Source: Ceratotherium simum simum
Taxonomy: Eukaryota; Chordata; Mammalia; Perissodactyla; Rhinocerotidae
DNA length: 64,000 bases
Assembly: GCF_000283155.1 (NCBI RefSeq)
Contig: NW_004454180.1
Location: 23,353,532-23,417,531, forward strand
Reading direction: 5' to 3'
The position numbers and the translations under genes were made by a program. The stretch's first letter is position 1. Each line of letters begins with the position of its first letter. The notes beneath the pieces are model-generated. The model saw nothing but the letters and a program-made list of their open reading frames with translations. It had not been told where the DNA came from and made no database searches. Shown piece after piece: positions 21,900 through 32,878 of this stretch.

Positions 21900-22432
21900 T
21901 CTCTAAGTTCTTCTGGCTGGTCTAAGAATTAAACTGACATGATAAAGAATAACATGAGAAAATCAAACAAATTTAGTAACATGTATACGTGGGAGAAACC
22001 CAGAAAAACTGAGTAACTCACCAAAATAGTCAAAGCTACCACCTTAAATATCATCTTCAGCTAAAGCAAAGGAGGATGGATGTTGGGGGTGGTGGTTTGG
22101 GGCTTCAAAGAGGAGGAAGACAACTCACATGGAGATGGAAAAGCAAATGTTTGGTCAACAAATGTTAACCATACCTTGCAGAGACGATGGGACATGGGGA
22201 GGACTTTGATCAAATGGGCCTTGCTAGGGTCCTCCCTGTCTACCACACCTAGTTCATATTATACTATAGTTAGCTGTGGTAACAGCTCCTTCCTGGAACA
22301 GGCCTTCCATCTTAAATTCTTTTAGGTGGTTAAGGACAAGGTCAAAGTTTCTTCCTGAGTCTTTTGTTCTCAAAAATAAACAAGCCAAAGAGGCACATTT
22401 TGGGGTGGCAAATTCTGATCCCCCACAGTAGA
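21900..22432. repeat. possible old LTR, family unassigned
   Basis: Features such as 'agtaacatgtatacgtgggagaaacccagaaaaactgagtaactc', 'taccaccttaaatatcatcttcagctaaag' and an end 'ggcaaattctgatcccccaca' look like a dispersed LTR-type repeat. I cannot place it in a named family from memory. Confidence 0.3.
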
Positions 22433-23037
22433 TTGTTTCATTTTATGGCATCAGGAGATTGACAGCTGATTGTTACCTGCAGAGAAGTGGAACTCATGGT
22501 ATCAAGGGCAACAACAGCAATGATGGTCACGTTAAGAGCCATTGGGCTAGACATGTAAGATACCTCTGCATCAAAAACCTCTGAAAGGTCTGCAGCTTAA
22601 TGTGGGTTTCCTGAGAAGCCGCCCCTTAGCCTAGAATTTGAATGTAAGAAATTTGTTGAGAGGTACAAGGAACATGGGTAGCTGCAGGAAGAAAGACAAG
22701 GCAGCCACTAAGGTACATGTACCCTTTGTGTTCAGTTCCTACCACTAAAGGCTCACCTTGGTTAGGCTCTAGCAAAAATAATACCACCACCTTACACCAT
22801 AGAGAGATTTTCCCTATTCAGTTCCCTGTGGTTTGTTGCTGTCACCATGAAGGATTAGCACAGCAGGAGACTGAGACTTACCGGATTTACGGCTTGCTTA
22901 GGTCACACAACTGAAGACCTTCTCACCCAAATCTTATTAAACAACATCATGTCACCTCTATATTAGCTCGTTGTTTTTAAGAAGCACATTTCAAAAGTAA
23001 ATTTTAATGTTTTTCATTATACAGATAGTAATAATTA
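22433..23037. other. unassigned unique sequence
   Basis: No repeat or gene recognised. Confidence 0.4.
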
Positions 23038-23039
23038 TA

Positions 23040-23720
23040 CAGTAGTCCCCCATTATCCACAATTTCACTTTCTGTGGTTTCAGTTACCCGCAGTCAACCA
23101 TGGTCTGAAAATTTAAATGGAAAATTCCAGAAATAAACAATTTGTAAGTTTCAAATTCCACGCCATTCTGAGTAGTGTGATGAAATCTCACACCGTCCAG
23201 CACTGTCTCACCCAGGATGGGAATCATCCCTTTGTCCAGCGGATCCTCGCTGTATGGGCCACCCGCCCGTTAGTCACTTAGTAGCCATCTGGGTTATCAG
23301 ATCAACTGTCTCGGTATTGCAGTGCTTGTGTTCAAGCAATCCTTATTTTACTTAATAATGGCCTCAAAGTACAAGAGTAGTGAGGTTGGCAATTGGGATA
23401 TGCCAAAGAGAAGCCTCAAAGTGCTTCCTTTAAGGGAAAAGGTGAACATTCTCAACTTAATAAGAAGAGAAAAAAAATCATATGCTGAGGTTGCTAAGAT
23501 CTACAGTAATTTTTATTACAGTATATTGTTATAGTTGTTCTATTTTATTATTAGTTATTTTTGTTAATCTCGCACTGTGCATAATTCATAAATTAAGCTT
23601 TATCATTGGTATGTATGTTTAGGAAAAAACATAGCATACATAGGGTTTAGTACTATCTGCAGTTTCAGGCAGCCACTGGGGGTCTTGGAATGTATCCCCA
23701 TGAATAAGAGGGGATGACTG
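23040..23720 (+). mobile_element. Tigger (pogo-type) DNA transposon, internally deleted copy 1
   Basis: The left end cagtagtcccccattatcc and the right end, read in reverse as cagtcatcccctcttatt, form terminal inverted repeats. Both are flanked by TA (23038-23039 and 23721-23722). After the leader, the frame from about 23358 encodes the start of the transposase DNA-binding region: residues such as MPKRSLKVLPLREKV and IRREKKSYAEVAKIY are visible. The catalytic DDE domain is missing; sequence after about 23510 is short and AT-rich before the right end. At 681 bp it is far below an autonomous Tigger (roughly 2.5 kb). Likely Tigger7/MER44-related. Confidence 0.85.
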
Positions 23721-23722
23721 TA

Positions 23723-24621
23723 CAAATAATATATGTTTATTAATAAAAAATCCAGATGAACAACAAAAAAGTATCCCTTGTTTGTGGCAAGTTATCCACT
23801 TATCTGCTGTGGACCCAGCAATTTTCTTTTTATGGAGGTCATTTAAAATCTCAACCCACAAATTAAAAGATTGTTCCAGATAATCCATCCTACATTTTAC
23901 CTTTTACAGAGATTATCCAATAGTCTACTTCCAGCATTTCCTGACTGTTCTTTAATGTTACTCATTTCTTTCACATTTGTATGCACAGTTGACATGCTTA
24001 AATGCAAGAAGCTCTCTGCTGAGGTTTTATTATTAAATTTAGATTTATCCTATTGTGGTCAGGAAATGTGAATTGCATTCTTTCTACTTTTTGTAATTTA
24101 TTATTTTCCCTGTAGCCCCTTTTCAGCAAGCCATCTTGGTCTTGATTATATTAATACTAATATTAACACTTTCATTTTTCCATTTTTTTACTCATTTTCA
24201 TAAAGTAATAAGGACAAAATAATGAAATATTCAAATTAGCTCACCAACACTGCTGTAAAGTACAAAACAAGGACACTGCTATCACAGACCATTTTGCCTG
24301 ATAGGCAGCACTGCCTCATGAGGGATCAAAATAATTGCTCATCATCTGATAGATTGAAGTCCACGTTCAGCTTAGAAAAGACCAATGCCACATGTAGCAC
24401 AGGAAACTAGAACCAAATAAAGTTGTGAATTCCTGTATATAAATATTTTGGCACATATTATATTATTTAATATAATATGTTTGTTAGACTCTTGTTAGAC
24501 TCTAACAAACTCTTGTTTGTTAAGACTCTTAAATTGAATTATACCTTTCCAAAACAACAAACAGACAAACAAAAATCCAACTCTGTTCTTTCTTATCATT
24601 TTGGATTTAGCCTTGATGAAA
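23723..24621. other. unassigned AT-rich sequence, possible L1 scraps
   Basis: 'ttatcctattgtggtcaggaaatgtgaattgcattc' at about 24045-24080 resembles minus-strand L1. The rest is unassigned. Local duplications of 'ttgttagactc' and 'actctaacaaactcttgtttgttaa' occur at 24481-24525. Confidence 0.35.
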
Positions 24622-24622
24622 T

Positions 24623-24665
24623 ATCACACACACACACTCACACACACACATACTCTCTCTCTCTT
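24623..24665. repeat. compound CA/CT microsatellite
   Basis: Two CA runs, interrupted once by TCA, followed by a CT run and T-rich sequence. Confidence 0.9.
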
Positions 24666-24679
24666 TTTTAATTGTCTAG

Positions 24680-25440
24680 TATTATTTTCAGGGTTATTTC
24701 AATTTTAATTTTAATGTTTATTTTAATGTGTGCTTCTTTTATTTGCTTGAATCTGAGGCTTTTTCCTGTTAATAGGTGAGTGTATCACTTTTATATAAAT
24801 TGTTCTAAGAGATGTGTTCTATCTTCCTTTATGTCTTCTCTTGTTTGTATTCCCTTTCCTTATCTTTGCAATCCAATGTTTATTACGTCTGTGGTGTAGC
24901 AGGCTGTTCTTTTTCTGGTTCACAGTAAACTCTTTTACTCCATGGGTTGGGATTTTCTTTTGGTTTGAGATAACCTATTATCTTTGTGGATTTTTTCCTG
25001 TTATATGTGGGTAGTTCTCTTTCATTTAGGAATACTAATTTTAATATATCATATATCCATTGCTTTTTTATTACTTTGAATATGTTCCCTCCACCAGTTT
25101 TTAATCTTTGTGCGTTTTTCCTTTGTGTTTTGCATGCTTTACACAATCTGTTCCATGGCTGATATTTTTCAAGGTTGATTATTTACTTTATTTCTAATTA
25201 TTTTTAATTAAGAAAGTTTCTCATTTACTTATTTTCTTAACTCTAGCAAGCCTGTTCTTCTCTCTCTATTTTTTCTTGTCTTTTGTGAACGAGACAAAAA
25301 TATGTAAATATATGTATCGTGTATGTTTTCTGTATTTGTGTTTGTTGAGTCCTTGTTATCTTTTATTTCCTTGAGCAAATAAAACAGTTGCAATCTACAG
25401 CATTCTTCTAGTTCATGGAGTTTTCATCTAAAAAAAATAT
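24680..25440 (-). mobile_element. probable old L1 3' region, minus strand
   Basis: T-rich sequence with phrases such as 'gttctctttcatttaggaatac' and 'ttgaatatgttccctccacc' typical of minus-strand L1M-type DNA. Diverged, so boundaries and class are tentative. Confidence 0.4.
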
Positions 25441-25472
25441 GCTCTTGATTTTTCTTTTCAGGCGTAGGCTTA

Positions 25473-26113
25473 CAGTAGACCCCCTTAGCCGTGGTTTTGC
25501 TTTGTAGGGTTTCAGTTACCCATGATCAACTGAAAATATTCAATGGAAAATTCCAGAAATAAACAATTAATAAGTTTTAAATTGCATGCCATTCTGAGTA
25601 ATGTGATGAAATCTCACACAGTCCTGCCCCAGGCGTGAATCATCTCTTTGTCCAGGGGATCCACGATGGATACGATACCCCACTCACTCCCCAACCCTGT
25701 TAGTCACATAGTAGCGTGGGTTACTATCCGGATATTGCAGTGCTTGTGTTCAAATCACCCTTATTTTACTTAATAATGGCCCCCAAAATGCAAGAGTAGT
25801 GATGCTGGCAATTCAGATGTGCCAAAGAGAAGCCACAAATTGCTTCCTTTGAGGGAAAATGTGCAAGTTCTTAACTTAATAAGGAGAGAAAAAATCATAT
25901 GCTGAGGTTGCTAAGATCTATGGTAAGAATGAATTTTCTACCTGTGAAATTGTGAAGAAGGAAAAAGAAATCTGTGCTAGTTTTGCTTTCACACCTGAAA
26001 TATATACACATAGGAGAAAACATAGTATATACAGGATTTGGTCCTACTCGTGGTTTCAGGCATCCACTGGGGATCTTGGAACATATCCCCTACAGGTAAG
26101 GGGAGGATTACTG
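25473..26113 (+). mobile_element. Tigger (pogo-type) DNA transposon, internally deleted copy 2
   Basis: Left end cagtagacccccttagcc and reversed right end cagtaatcctcccc are flanked by TA at 25471-25472 and 26114-26115. It shares the leader and the transposase N-terminal coding part with the copy at 23 kb. It extends further past 'aagatctatggtaagaatgaattttctacctgtgaaattgtgaag' before its own deletion, so the two copies have different deletion points. No DDE domain. Same orientation, about 1.75 kb from copy 1. Confidence 0.85.
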
Positions 26114-26237
26114 TATTTTCTTCTCTTGTTTTTATTTCAGAATTTTCTTCACTCTTTCTATTTATTTATCTTGAAATGATGCTTGGTCCATCCAAGCTAC
26201 TATTTGTCCCCCAGTGTAGTAAGGTGTGGCCTTCGGG

Positions 26238-26275
26238 ACCCTTTCTTTCTTTCTTTCTTTCTCTCTTTTTTTTTG
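26238..26275. repeat. TTTC-type microsatellite and T run
   Basis: 'ctttctttctttctttctttctctc' followed by T9; it forms the expanded A-tail side of the neighbouring minus-strand ERE. Confidence 0.8.
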
Positions 26276-26457
26276 GTGAGGAAGATTGGCCCTGAGCTAA
26301 CATCTGTGCCCATCTTCCTCTTTTTTGTATATGGGACACCACCACAGCATGGCTTGATGAGCGGTGCGTAGGTCCATGCCTGGAATCTGAACTTCCGAAC
26401 CCTGGGCCACCGAAGCAGAGCGCATGAACTTAACCACTTTGACACCAGGCTGACCCC
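26274..26457 (-). mobile_element. ERE SINE, shorter ERE2-like form
   Basis: On the minus strand: 'ggggtcagcctgg' head, tRNA-like part, 'atgctgtggtggtgtccc', one 'gctaacatctgtgccc' tail unit. It lacks the 'caactagaagg' body seen in the long form, so it is a different ERE subfamily. Diverged head. Confidence 0.9.
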
Positions 26458-27035
26458 CTGGTACTCTTTCTTTTTACCTGAGAACCCTTTGAATCTTCAC
26501 CATTGAACTAATCTGTCTCTTTCTTGTAGTTTTAGAGCCTTGGGCTGGAAAAGATTTCTGTCTCTTAAAAGGTTATCTTTCTAGATCTGGATGACCCCCA
26601 AACTTAAGATGAGCTGACTGCCTTTGTAAAACTTTGAGTCAGAGGAAGGCCCCACAACAGGCTTTCTGTTTGTGAGCTTTTCCCTCCTAAACTCCTCCCA
26701 TCCTTAATCCTCCCAACCCATGTCAGCTGTTTTTGCTGATATTGATCTGAAGAGGAAAAAATTTTTCCGAGCTGATTGGTTCCTGTCTCTCTCGTGCATC
26801 CTTTCCTATTTAGGGGGGTTCTCCCATGTGATGGAATGACCAGAAACTTCCATCCAGAAGGTCAGTCTAGGTTTACCCTAAGAGAATGAGAGGTCCATGT
26901 CAAGTGCACAGGTCTGGAGTCCTCTTGGACTCCAGAGGCTTGTCTTCCAATCCTAATTTCAAGTTGTGTGAATGCAGATTTAATAAAGGTTGCTGAATGA
27001 GTGTCCTAAGGAAAGCTTCTCTGGGGCAGGAACTA
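26458..27035. other. unassigned unique sequence
   Basis: Nothing recognised. Confidence 0.4.
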
Positions 27036-27206
27036 AATCTAATTTATCTTTTCACCCTTGGGCAAGAAATGTCTTTTCTCTATGCCTTCCCTTTCCTCAT
27101 CTGCAAAAACAGGTGCAACATACTGGGTCTCATAGGGGTGTAAAGAGGATTAATGATTTGTCAAGGACTTAACCCAGTAGTTGGCATAGTAAGCACTCCA
27201 AAAGCA
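27036..27206 (+). repeat. MIR SINE fragment
   Basis: 'cccttgggcaagaaatgtcttttctctatgccttccctttcctcatctgcaaaaac', 'ggggtgtaaagaggattaatg', 'gttggcatagtaagcactcc': MIR plus strand, 3' two thirds. Confidence 0.85.
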
Positions 27207-27326
27207 GTTGCTGATATTATTATACAGTCCAACACCTTCATTTCACAGATGGGAAGCCAAGGCCCAGGGTCACAGAGCTAGAATTAGATCTAATCTCTGA
27301 CACTCAGGTCATCACTTACTTAAAGC
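27207..27326 (-). repeat. MIR SINE fragment, opposite orientation
   Basis: 'ttcatttcacagatgggaagccaaggcccagggtcacagagctagaatt' is minus-strand MIR. It abuts the plus-strand MIR head to head. Confidence 0.75.
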
Positions 27327-28205
27327 AGTGAAATCAGTCTTAATTTATCTTCTTGTGTGTGTGTGTGTATTTGTTTCCGATATGTTCACATGTATGCACA
27401 TAATGCACACCCAAAATAAGAATAAATCATTCTATTTGTACTCTGTTGCAACTGTCATTAGGAAAAAGGAAAAATTCATTTCTTCTGTTAACATGGGTTT
27501 CATGGTTATTCTTGCTTTAGGAAGGCTTTTGACTTTTTCTTTCCTTTTCCAATATGAAGCTTTCTTTTAAACTAACTCTTTTGTCTAATTTAGTAACTTC
27601 TCTAAGAGGGGTGTAAAATTACTTATCAGACTAAAAGCCAATTTTTAAAAGTATTCTTCTTTTGTGGCCAGTTCCAACTCACCTACTATGATACCTTCTC
27701 TCTATTATAGAGGAAATGGAGGCATGTTAAGATTGGCTCATCTCTGGGAGATTACCTGTGGTCTCCAATGAGGGAAGGGGCCAGCACTTTCCATCTAATC
27801 TACTGAACCAACAGGGCTGCTTTGATGATAAGGAAGATGTTTGAAATACTCTGAGAGATATCAACCCTGATGGAGTTCAGCAATTCTGTTCTTACACTGG
27901 CCCAGCTTGCCATCAATCATTCATAATCCATAGCAAAGAACGTTACCTCCACTGAGGGAGAGCACCACCACCAAGGGGTGTTTTTCAAGATAAATACTAT
28001 TTCCTTTGGACTCCTTAGGGCAGGATTTTCTAATATATAAACGAAGGTTGCACAACAGAGTCAGTATCATCTGAATTTTGTTTTTTTTATTCCAGATTTA
28101 TAGAAGACACCTCATGGCGAGAATCAGAATCTCTTAAGGGGAGAGTCTAAGATTCAGATTTTTTTAATAACTCTGCCATAATTTTGTTTTTTTTTAAAGA
28201 AAGTG
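27327..28205. other. unassigned unique sequence
   Basis: Contains a short GT run at 27354-27369. No gene or repeat family recognised. Confidence 0.4.
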
Positions 28206-28380
28206 TAAAAAGATTTGCAGACCAAAATGGGGGTCTCAGGCTAGCAGTATCAGCATCACGTGGGAGCTTATTAGAAATTCAGAATCTCAGGTCTTAGCCC
28301 AGACTTACTGAGTCAGAATCTACATTTTAGCAAGATCTCCAAGTCATTCATATGTACGTTAAAGTTTGAGAAGCCCTGGT
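28206..28380 (-). mobile_element. MER20-type hAT element fragment
   Basis: 'agcagtatcagcatcacgtgggagcttattagaaattcagaatctcagg', 'ctgagtcagaatctacattttagcaagatctcc' and 'aagtttgagaagcc' match MER20 read on the minus strand. Confidence 0.8.
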
Positions 28381-28565
28381 CTAATGTAGGATTTAATAAC
28401 CCTTGCTGCATGCTAGAATCACCGGGAGAGCTTTTAAAAAGAGTGATGCCCAGGCCCACCACCAGAGATTGTGATTTAATTGTTTGAAGTGGGGCCAAGA
28501 CATCAGTATTTTTTGAAAGCTCCTCAACTGATTCTAATACCTACCTATGGTTAAGAACTGCAGGC
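28381..28565 (+). mobile_element. MER5A-type hAT element
   Basis: 'gctagaatcaccgggagagcttttaaaaagagtgatgcccaggccc' and the mirrored right half 'gacatcagtattttttgaaagctcctcaactgattctaat', ending 'gttaagaactgcagg', reproduce the palindromic MER5A structure of about 185 bp. Confidence 0.85.
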
Positions 28566-29530
28566 TTAATCATGTGATAAGCAGCCAGTGGGTGATGTCA
28601 GAGCTCCCTGGCTGTGTTGGTTTTAGCCCAAAGCCTTATCAGCATTGCCTTTGCCTCTGGAGTGGAGAATAAGTTGAACTGCTTATCTCAAGGCTGGCAA
28701 GGAGCAGAGTCCTATTGGGTCCCACAGTGATAGGATTATTCTTGACTAGAGGAGACGAAAGCAAATGTTGTCTTATGTTCACGGTGCTCTCCTGTGGGTC
28801 CATATCTAGTGCCCTTCAAAGGACAGAGAAACAGAGATTGTCCCATTTTTAGCATTCACTATTTCAGAATAGTTTGTAATTCTGTGTTTTAACTTTGACA
28901 CGCCTTATACGTCATTTTTTCCTTTAGTTATGACACTGTCAGAACGGCCTACTCTCTCCCTCCAAGAAAAAAATATCACTGACTGATTGAACTTTTTAAC
29001 TGCTTTACTTCAAATTCATGGTGGGAGTGGTTACCCAAAGAGCAATACAATTTTGGAATTTGTAAGAAAACATTGTAAACTGAGCTCTTTGTAATTATAT
29101 AGATTCAGTCCTAGATAGATCCAGCTCAGAGTCTTCCTTGAGCTCAAAAATACCTTTATGTTTTAAAATGTATAGTCTAAAAAAGCTTCTCTCAGTATCC
29201 CAAAGGAAGGCATCTTTTTTCTTCCATGAATTCTTGTATTAATTATTGCTTGCACATGTTTATTGGATCATTAATAATGAATTGAATTGCAGTTTCTTTT
29301 GTAGGTCTTTTTGACTATTTTTAAGTTTTGTTGTTTCACTCTTCACACATTTATGGCTTGTTTCTCTAAATGAGTCATAAAATTAATGAAGGCAGGAAAC
29401 ATAGCTCATATTTATTGGTACCTTCCCATTGCACAGAAACTCATTTCTTCAACACATCAAAATGTAAAATTTAATGTTTGGGCTATTTGGCTTTTATTGT
29501 TTTCCCTTATGAAGAATTTCCCATTTTTCT
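28566..29530. other. unassigned unique sequence
   Basis: Nothing recognised; the part after 29220 is AT-rich. Confidence 0.4.
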
Positions 29531-29533
29531 TTT

Positions 29534-29582
29534 ATATCTATATCTATATCTGTGTCTATATTTGTATCTATATCTATCAATC
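29534..29582. repeat. TCTATA-type microsatellite
   Basis: Imperfect repeats of tctata with internal tctgtg and ttgta variants. Confidence 0.85.
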
Positions 29583-30190
29583 GTCTATAGTACAATGCTC
29601 TTTTTAATATATTAGTTGTGTAATATTAAAATGTTCCACACATAATGAATGAATTCTGGCTTTTTAAACAAGGTATCAAGGTTAGATATTGGTGAAAAAA
29701 TATATCTGTCCATCTTATTGGGCAACAGTCTACCTCCTCAGGACTCAGAGATGAGTACATAGCAAAGTGCAGACCCTCATCCTGAGAGATGGTGCTCCAG
29801 TGGGTCCTTCTGACAGCTATAAGCTTCATTCTACATAAAATGAAGACAGACTGTGTTGTAAAAACCTGTGCGTATTGATGCATTTCGCATGAAAAGGCAC
29901 ACAAGATAAGGCATACTACATTATTTTGAAGTGACTACAGATTCCAATCTCTCTTATAACATTGATGCCATTATATTTAGAATGATAAAAAGAAAAATAG
30001 ATTTATCCTTGAAGAGTTAGGTTTCTCTAGAACACAATCAAATCTCGATAAGGTCAAATAATGTTCCTCCTACATTTTTTTCTTAAATTATAATTACATG
30101 ACTATATGTATTTAGTACTTTAGTGACAGGAAGTTTTTATGTGCTGGGGTTCTAAGGCGTTCTGAGCGGGAGAATTGAGGAAAAGAGACA
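29583..30190. other. unassigned AT-rich sequence
   Basis: A 92-codon minus frame (29626-29904) has no recognisable domain. Confidence 0.4.
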
Positions 30191-31560
30191 TGATAGAGAT
30201 ATATAAATATGAACTTCACTCAAGGAATCCATAGGCTGGTGGCACAGCCCAATAAACTGATCATTCTCATGCAGTGTAGTATAAAGGGACTTAGGAAAGC
30301 TTTACAGAAAAGACCTTTGACATGAGCCTTGAAGGTAGAGAGGAAGAGCAAAATAATCAACTTGTGCAAAGGCATGAATTCTGGAAACAGCTTTGGATGT
30401 TTCCTTCTAGCACAACATCAGACGTTGTTGTGGCTGAGGCATAAAGTGAGTCTATGACAAAGAATGAGAATGCCTATGGGGACAGATGAGATGCTAGGGT
30501 AAATGAAGCCAGGCCTTATATATGTCAGATTAAGTTTGGACTTAATTGTGCTGATTGGTTTGGTTATCAGTAGTACTTTAATAGGAGAGTGAAATAAACT
30601 ATTTTGCATGTTTGAAGAAAATAAGTTCAGTGACAATGTGGAAGATAATTTGGAATGGGAAAAAAATAACTCATTTAGATACTGCAGTAGTTTCGACAAG
30701 AGATTATATATCCTGATGATATAGACTCACTAAGATTTGTTACTAATGAGATACGGAAGGATGAGGAAGTAGGAAGATTTGAAAATTACTTTGAGAAAAT
30801 TACTTTGAGTTCATACAGTTAACCAAATTATTTTGTTGGGCTAGGGGAAGAGATAAATGAGAGTAAATGACCAGTTCAGGTTGGGACATGTTGAGATTCA
30901 TATGGTTGATTCCTGATGTTTAATAAGCAGTAAAATCTATAGACCCGAATCTTGGAGGAGTCTTCTCTATCATATAGAAATCTGAATTTTAACAAAGAGT
31001 TTTTAAAGCAGAAGAGATTTCCTAGGAAGTGTAAAATGAGAAGAGGAGTGATCAATAAGAAGAAAATATAAAAAACAAAGGAAAGAAAGTGTCAGTGAAG
31101 TAGATTAAAATGAGAAGGAGTAGGGTAGGAGTGCAGTGGCTAGACTGTCTGAACAAAGAGGGACTATCCACATGCCATATAGAAATCAAACAGGAGAAAG
31201 GTTGAAAATCTCAGCAGAGTTTGGACATTGATGAGTTTCGTAAGAGCCACTGCAGTAGGTCACCAGGACAGAATTTGAATTAGGGCGGGGAGTGAATGGG
31301 AAGATGTGGTTTCTGCTGGTAACAAATGTTCAAAGCAGGCAGCACAGGAAAGAGAAGACGTTTGACTCCTTCAGGGAAGGAGGTTAATTTAGGGGAGGTT
31401 TAAGAAGCCTGGAATATGTTGATCATGGAAGAATAGGAGCCGAGAGAGAGGAGCTTGAAGATACACACGGGTAGGGATCGAGCTGTGTGCTCTCAAATGA
31501 GAAAAGGAGTGAAATTAACGTTGAATTGTTGAGAGACTCCTACTCGTCCATGACAGCAGG
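30191..31560 (+). mobile_element. L2-type LINE 3' region, diverged
   Basis: 'cttgaaggtagagaggaagagc', 'tgtgcaaaggcatgaattctgg' and 'tttggacttaattgtgctgattgg' follow L2 3' sequence ('tgtgcaaaggc...', 'gtttggactttatcctg...'). Later text 'gaggtttaagaagcctggaatatg' and 'gagagaggagcttgaagata' also fits L2. Old and interrupted. Confidence 0.55.
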
Positions 31561-31575
31561 GAGATCATTAATTGT

Positions 31576-31645
31576 AGGTTTTGTTTAACTGAAGTATAAT
31601 TGAGATACAACATTACATTAGTTTAAACAAACAAACAAATATGTG
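31576..31645 (-). mobile_element. L1 3' UTR scrap
   Basis: 'tttaactgaagtataattgagatacaacattacattag' matches the minus-strand L1 3' end of the kind also seen at 48.45 and 63.9 kb, followed by an AAAC-type run. Confidence 0.5.
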
Positions 31646-32340
31646 GAATTAATCATAGATTTAAAAGTGGGAGGAATAAGAGTTTAGGAGTTCCCAAGTG
31701 ATGGTCTCTGTTGTTTTCTGTAAAATGGATGATAGATTGTCTGCTGAGGGTGGAGGGGGCAAAATTGGAATAGAAAGACTGAGAAGAGCGATGAGGGCTT
31801 GGAACAGCTGTTTCGGGGAATGTAAATGGTATAGCTAAGTAGACAGAGGACGGTGTTGAAGACGCAGCAGAGAGTGGGGATCATAAGTTTATAATGACGC
31901 CAATCAGCAGAGTATTTTAGTTTGTTTTACAGTAGCACCAGACAGTTCATGTGGGGGAGTAGAGAAAGAAAGTGTTTGGACTGATTTGTTTGCAGATTGT
32001 CAGCAAAGTGAGAGCAGAGAACAAAAGACAGGGGAGTTAAGTGTGCTGGTAAGACTGCCCCTGAGATAGCTGAGTAGCCTAGATAGAAAAAGAAAGAAAA
32101 TTAGGAGGCTTGTAGCCTGGGAACAAATGGAGCTTCTGAGGAAAGTAAGGATATTTATTGGAAATTAGCGTGTGGGAGAGTTGCCAGAGGTTGTAATTAG
32201 AGGGAGGATTTCAGGGAAATGGCTAAGTCAGGGTATGATAAAGGGGAGAAGGAAAGAAATCAAGAAATTATAAGGTGAGTATCCAGGATAGGGTGGGATA
32301 GGTCCATGGGTGAGATGTGAAGTTGCCTGGTGTGATGGCA
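31646..32340 (+). repeat. probable continued L2-like sequence
   Basis: Purine-rich, with 'gtgggagagttgccagaggttg' and 'gggaaatggctaagtcagggta' of the same compositional type as the block before it. Tentative. Confidence 0.35.
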
Positions 32341-32599
32341 GGGTTGGGTTGAAGAGAAAGACAAAAGCAAGAAGTCTATATAGCACATATTTGACATATG
32401 TATGTAATATGATTAGAGGCTGCCAGGAGACTCAGGCTATTTATTCTTCCCATTGTCCTAGGGCTGCGAGGTATCCTGTCTTGAACTGGGCCATCAGTAT
32501 CTGAGCTCTTTACAAACGAATTGAGAAAACATTGGGCATTTTATCAGGCTATTTATGACCTTGAGTAGAATTCACCTAATACTTTAAAGTTCCATATTA

Positions 32600-32878
32600 T
32601 TTCTTTATGATTAAATAATATGAGCATCTTCTTAACTCTCACCTCCTCCATGAAGTTTTCTATAATGTTCTTTGTTGCAATTTGTCTAGCAATCTTTTAC
32701 ATTTTTTTCTATGCTTTGTGTCTTTCTTATAGCATTGGTCAGACTTTCTCTGTATTCTGTTTATTTATAGAGAATATGTGTTTCTTGAGGACAGTGCTTC
32801 GTCTTTTATTCTCCTTAGCCCTGGCATGTCGTCTTGTGGAAATTTGAGTACTCAATAAATGCTCTTTGAACTTTTGTG
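32600..32878 (+). mobile_element. L2 LINE 3' end
   Basis: 'aactctcacctcctccatgaagttttctataatg', 'tgtgtctttcttatagcattggtcagac', 'tgtgtttcttgaggacagtgcttcgtctttta' and 'gtactcaataaatgctctttgaac' are the classical L2 3' terminal sequence in order. The 75-codon frame at 32620-32847 is repeat-derived. Confidence 0.8.
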
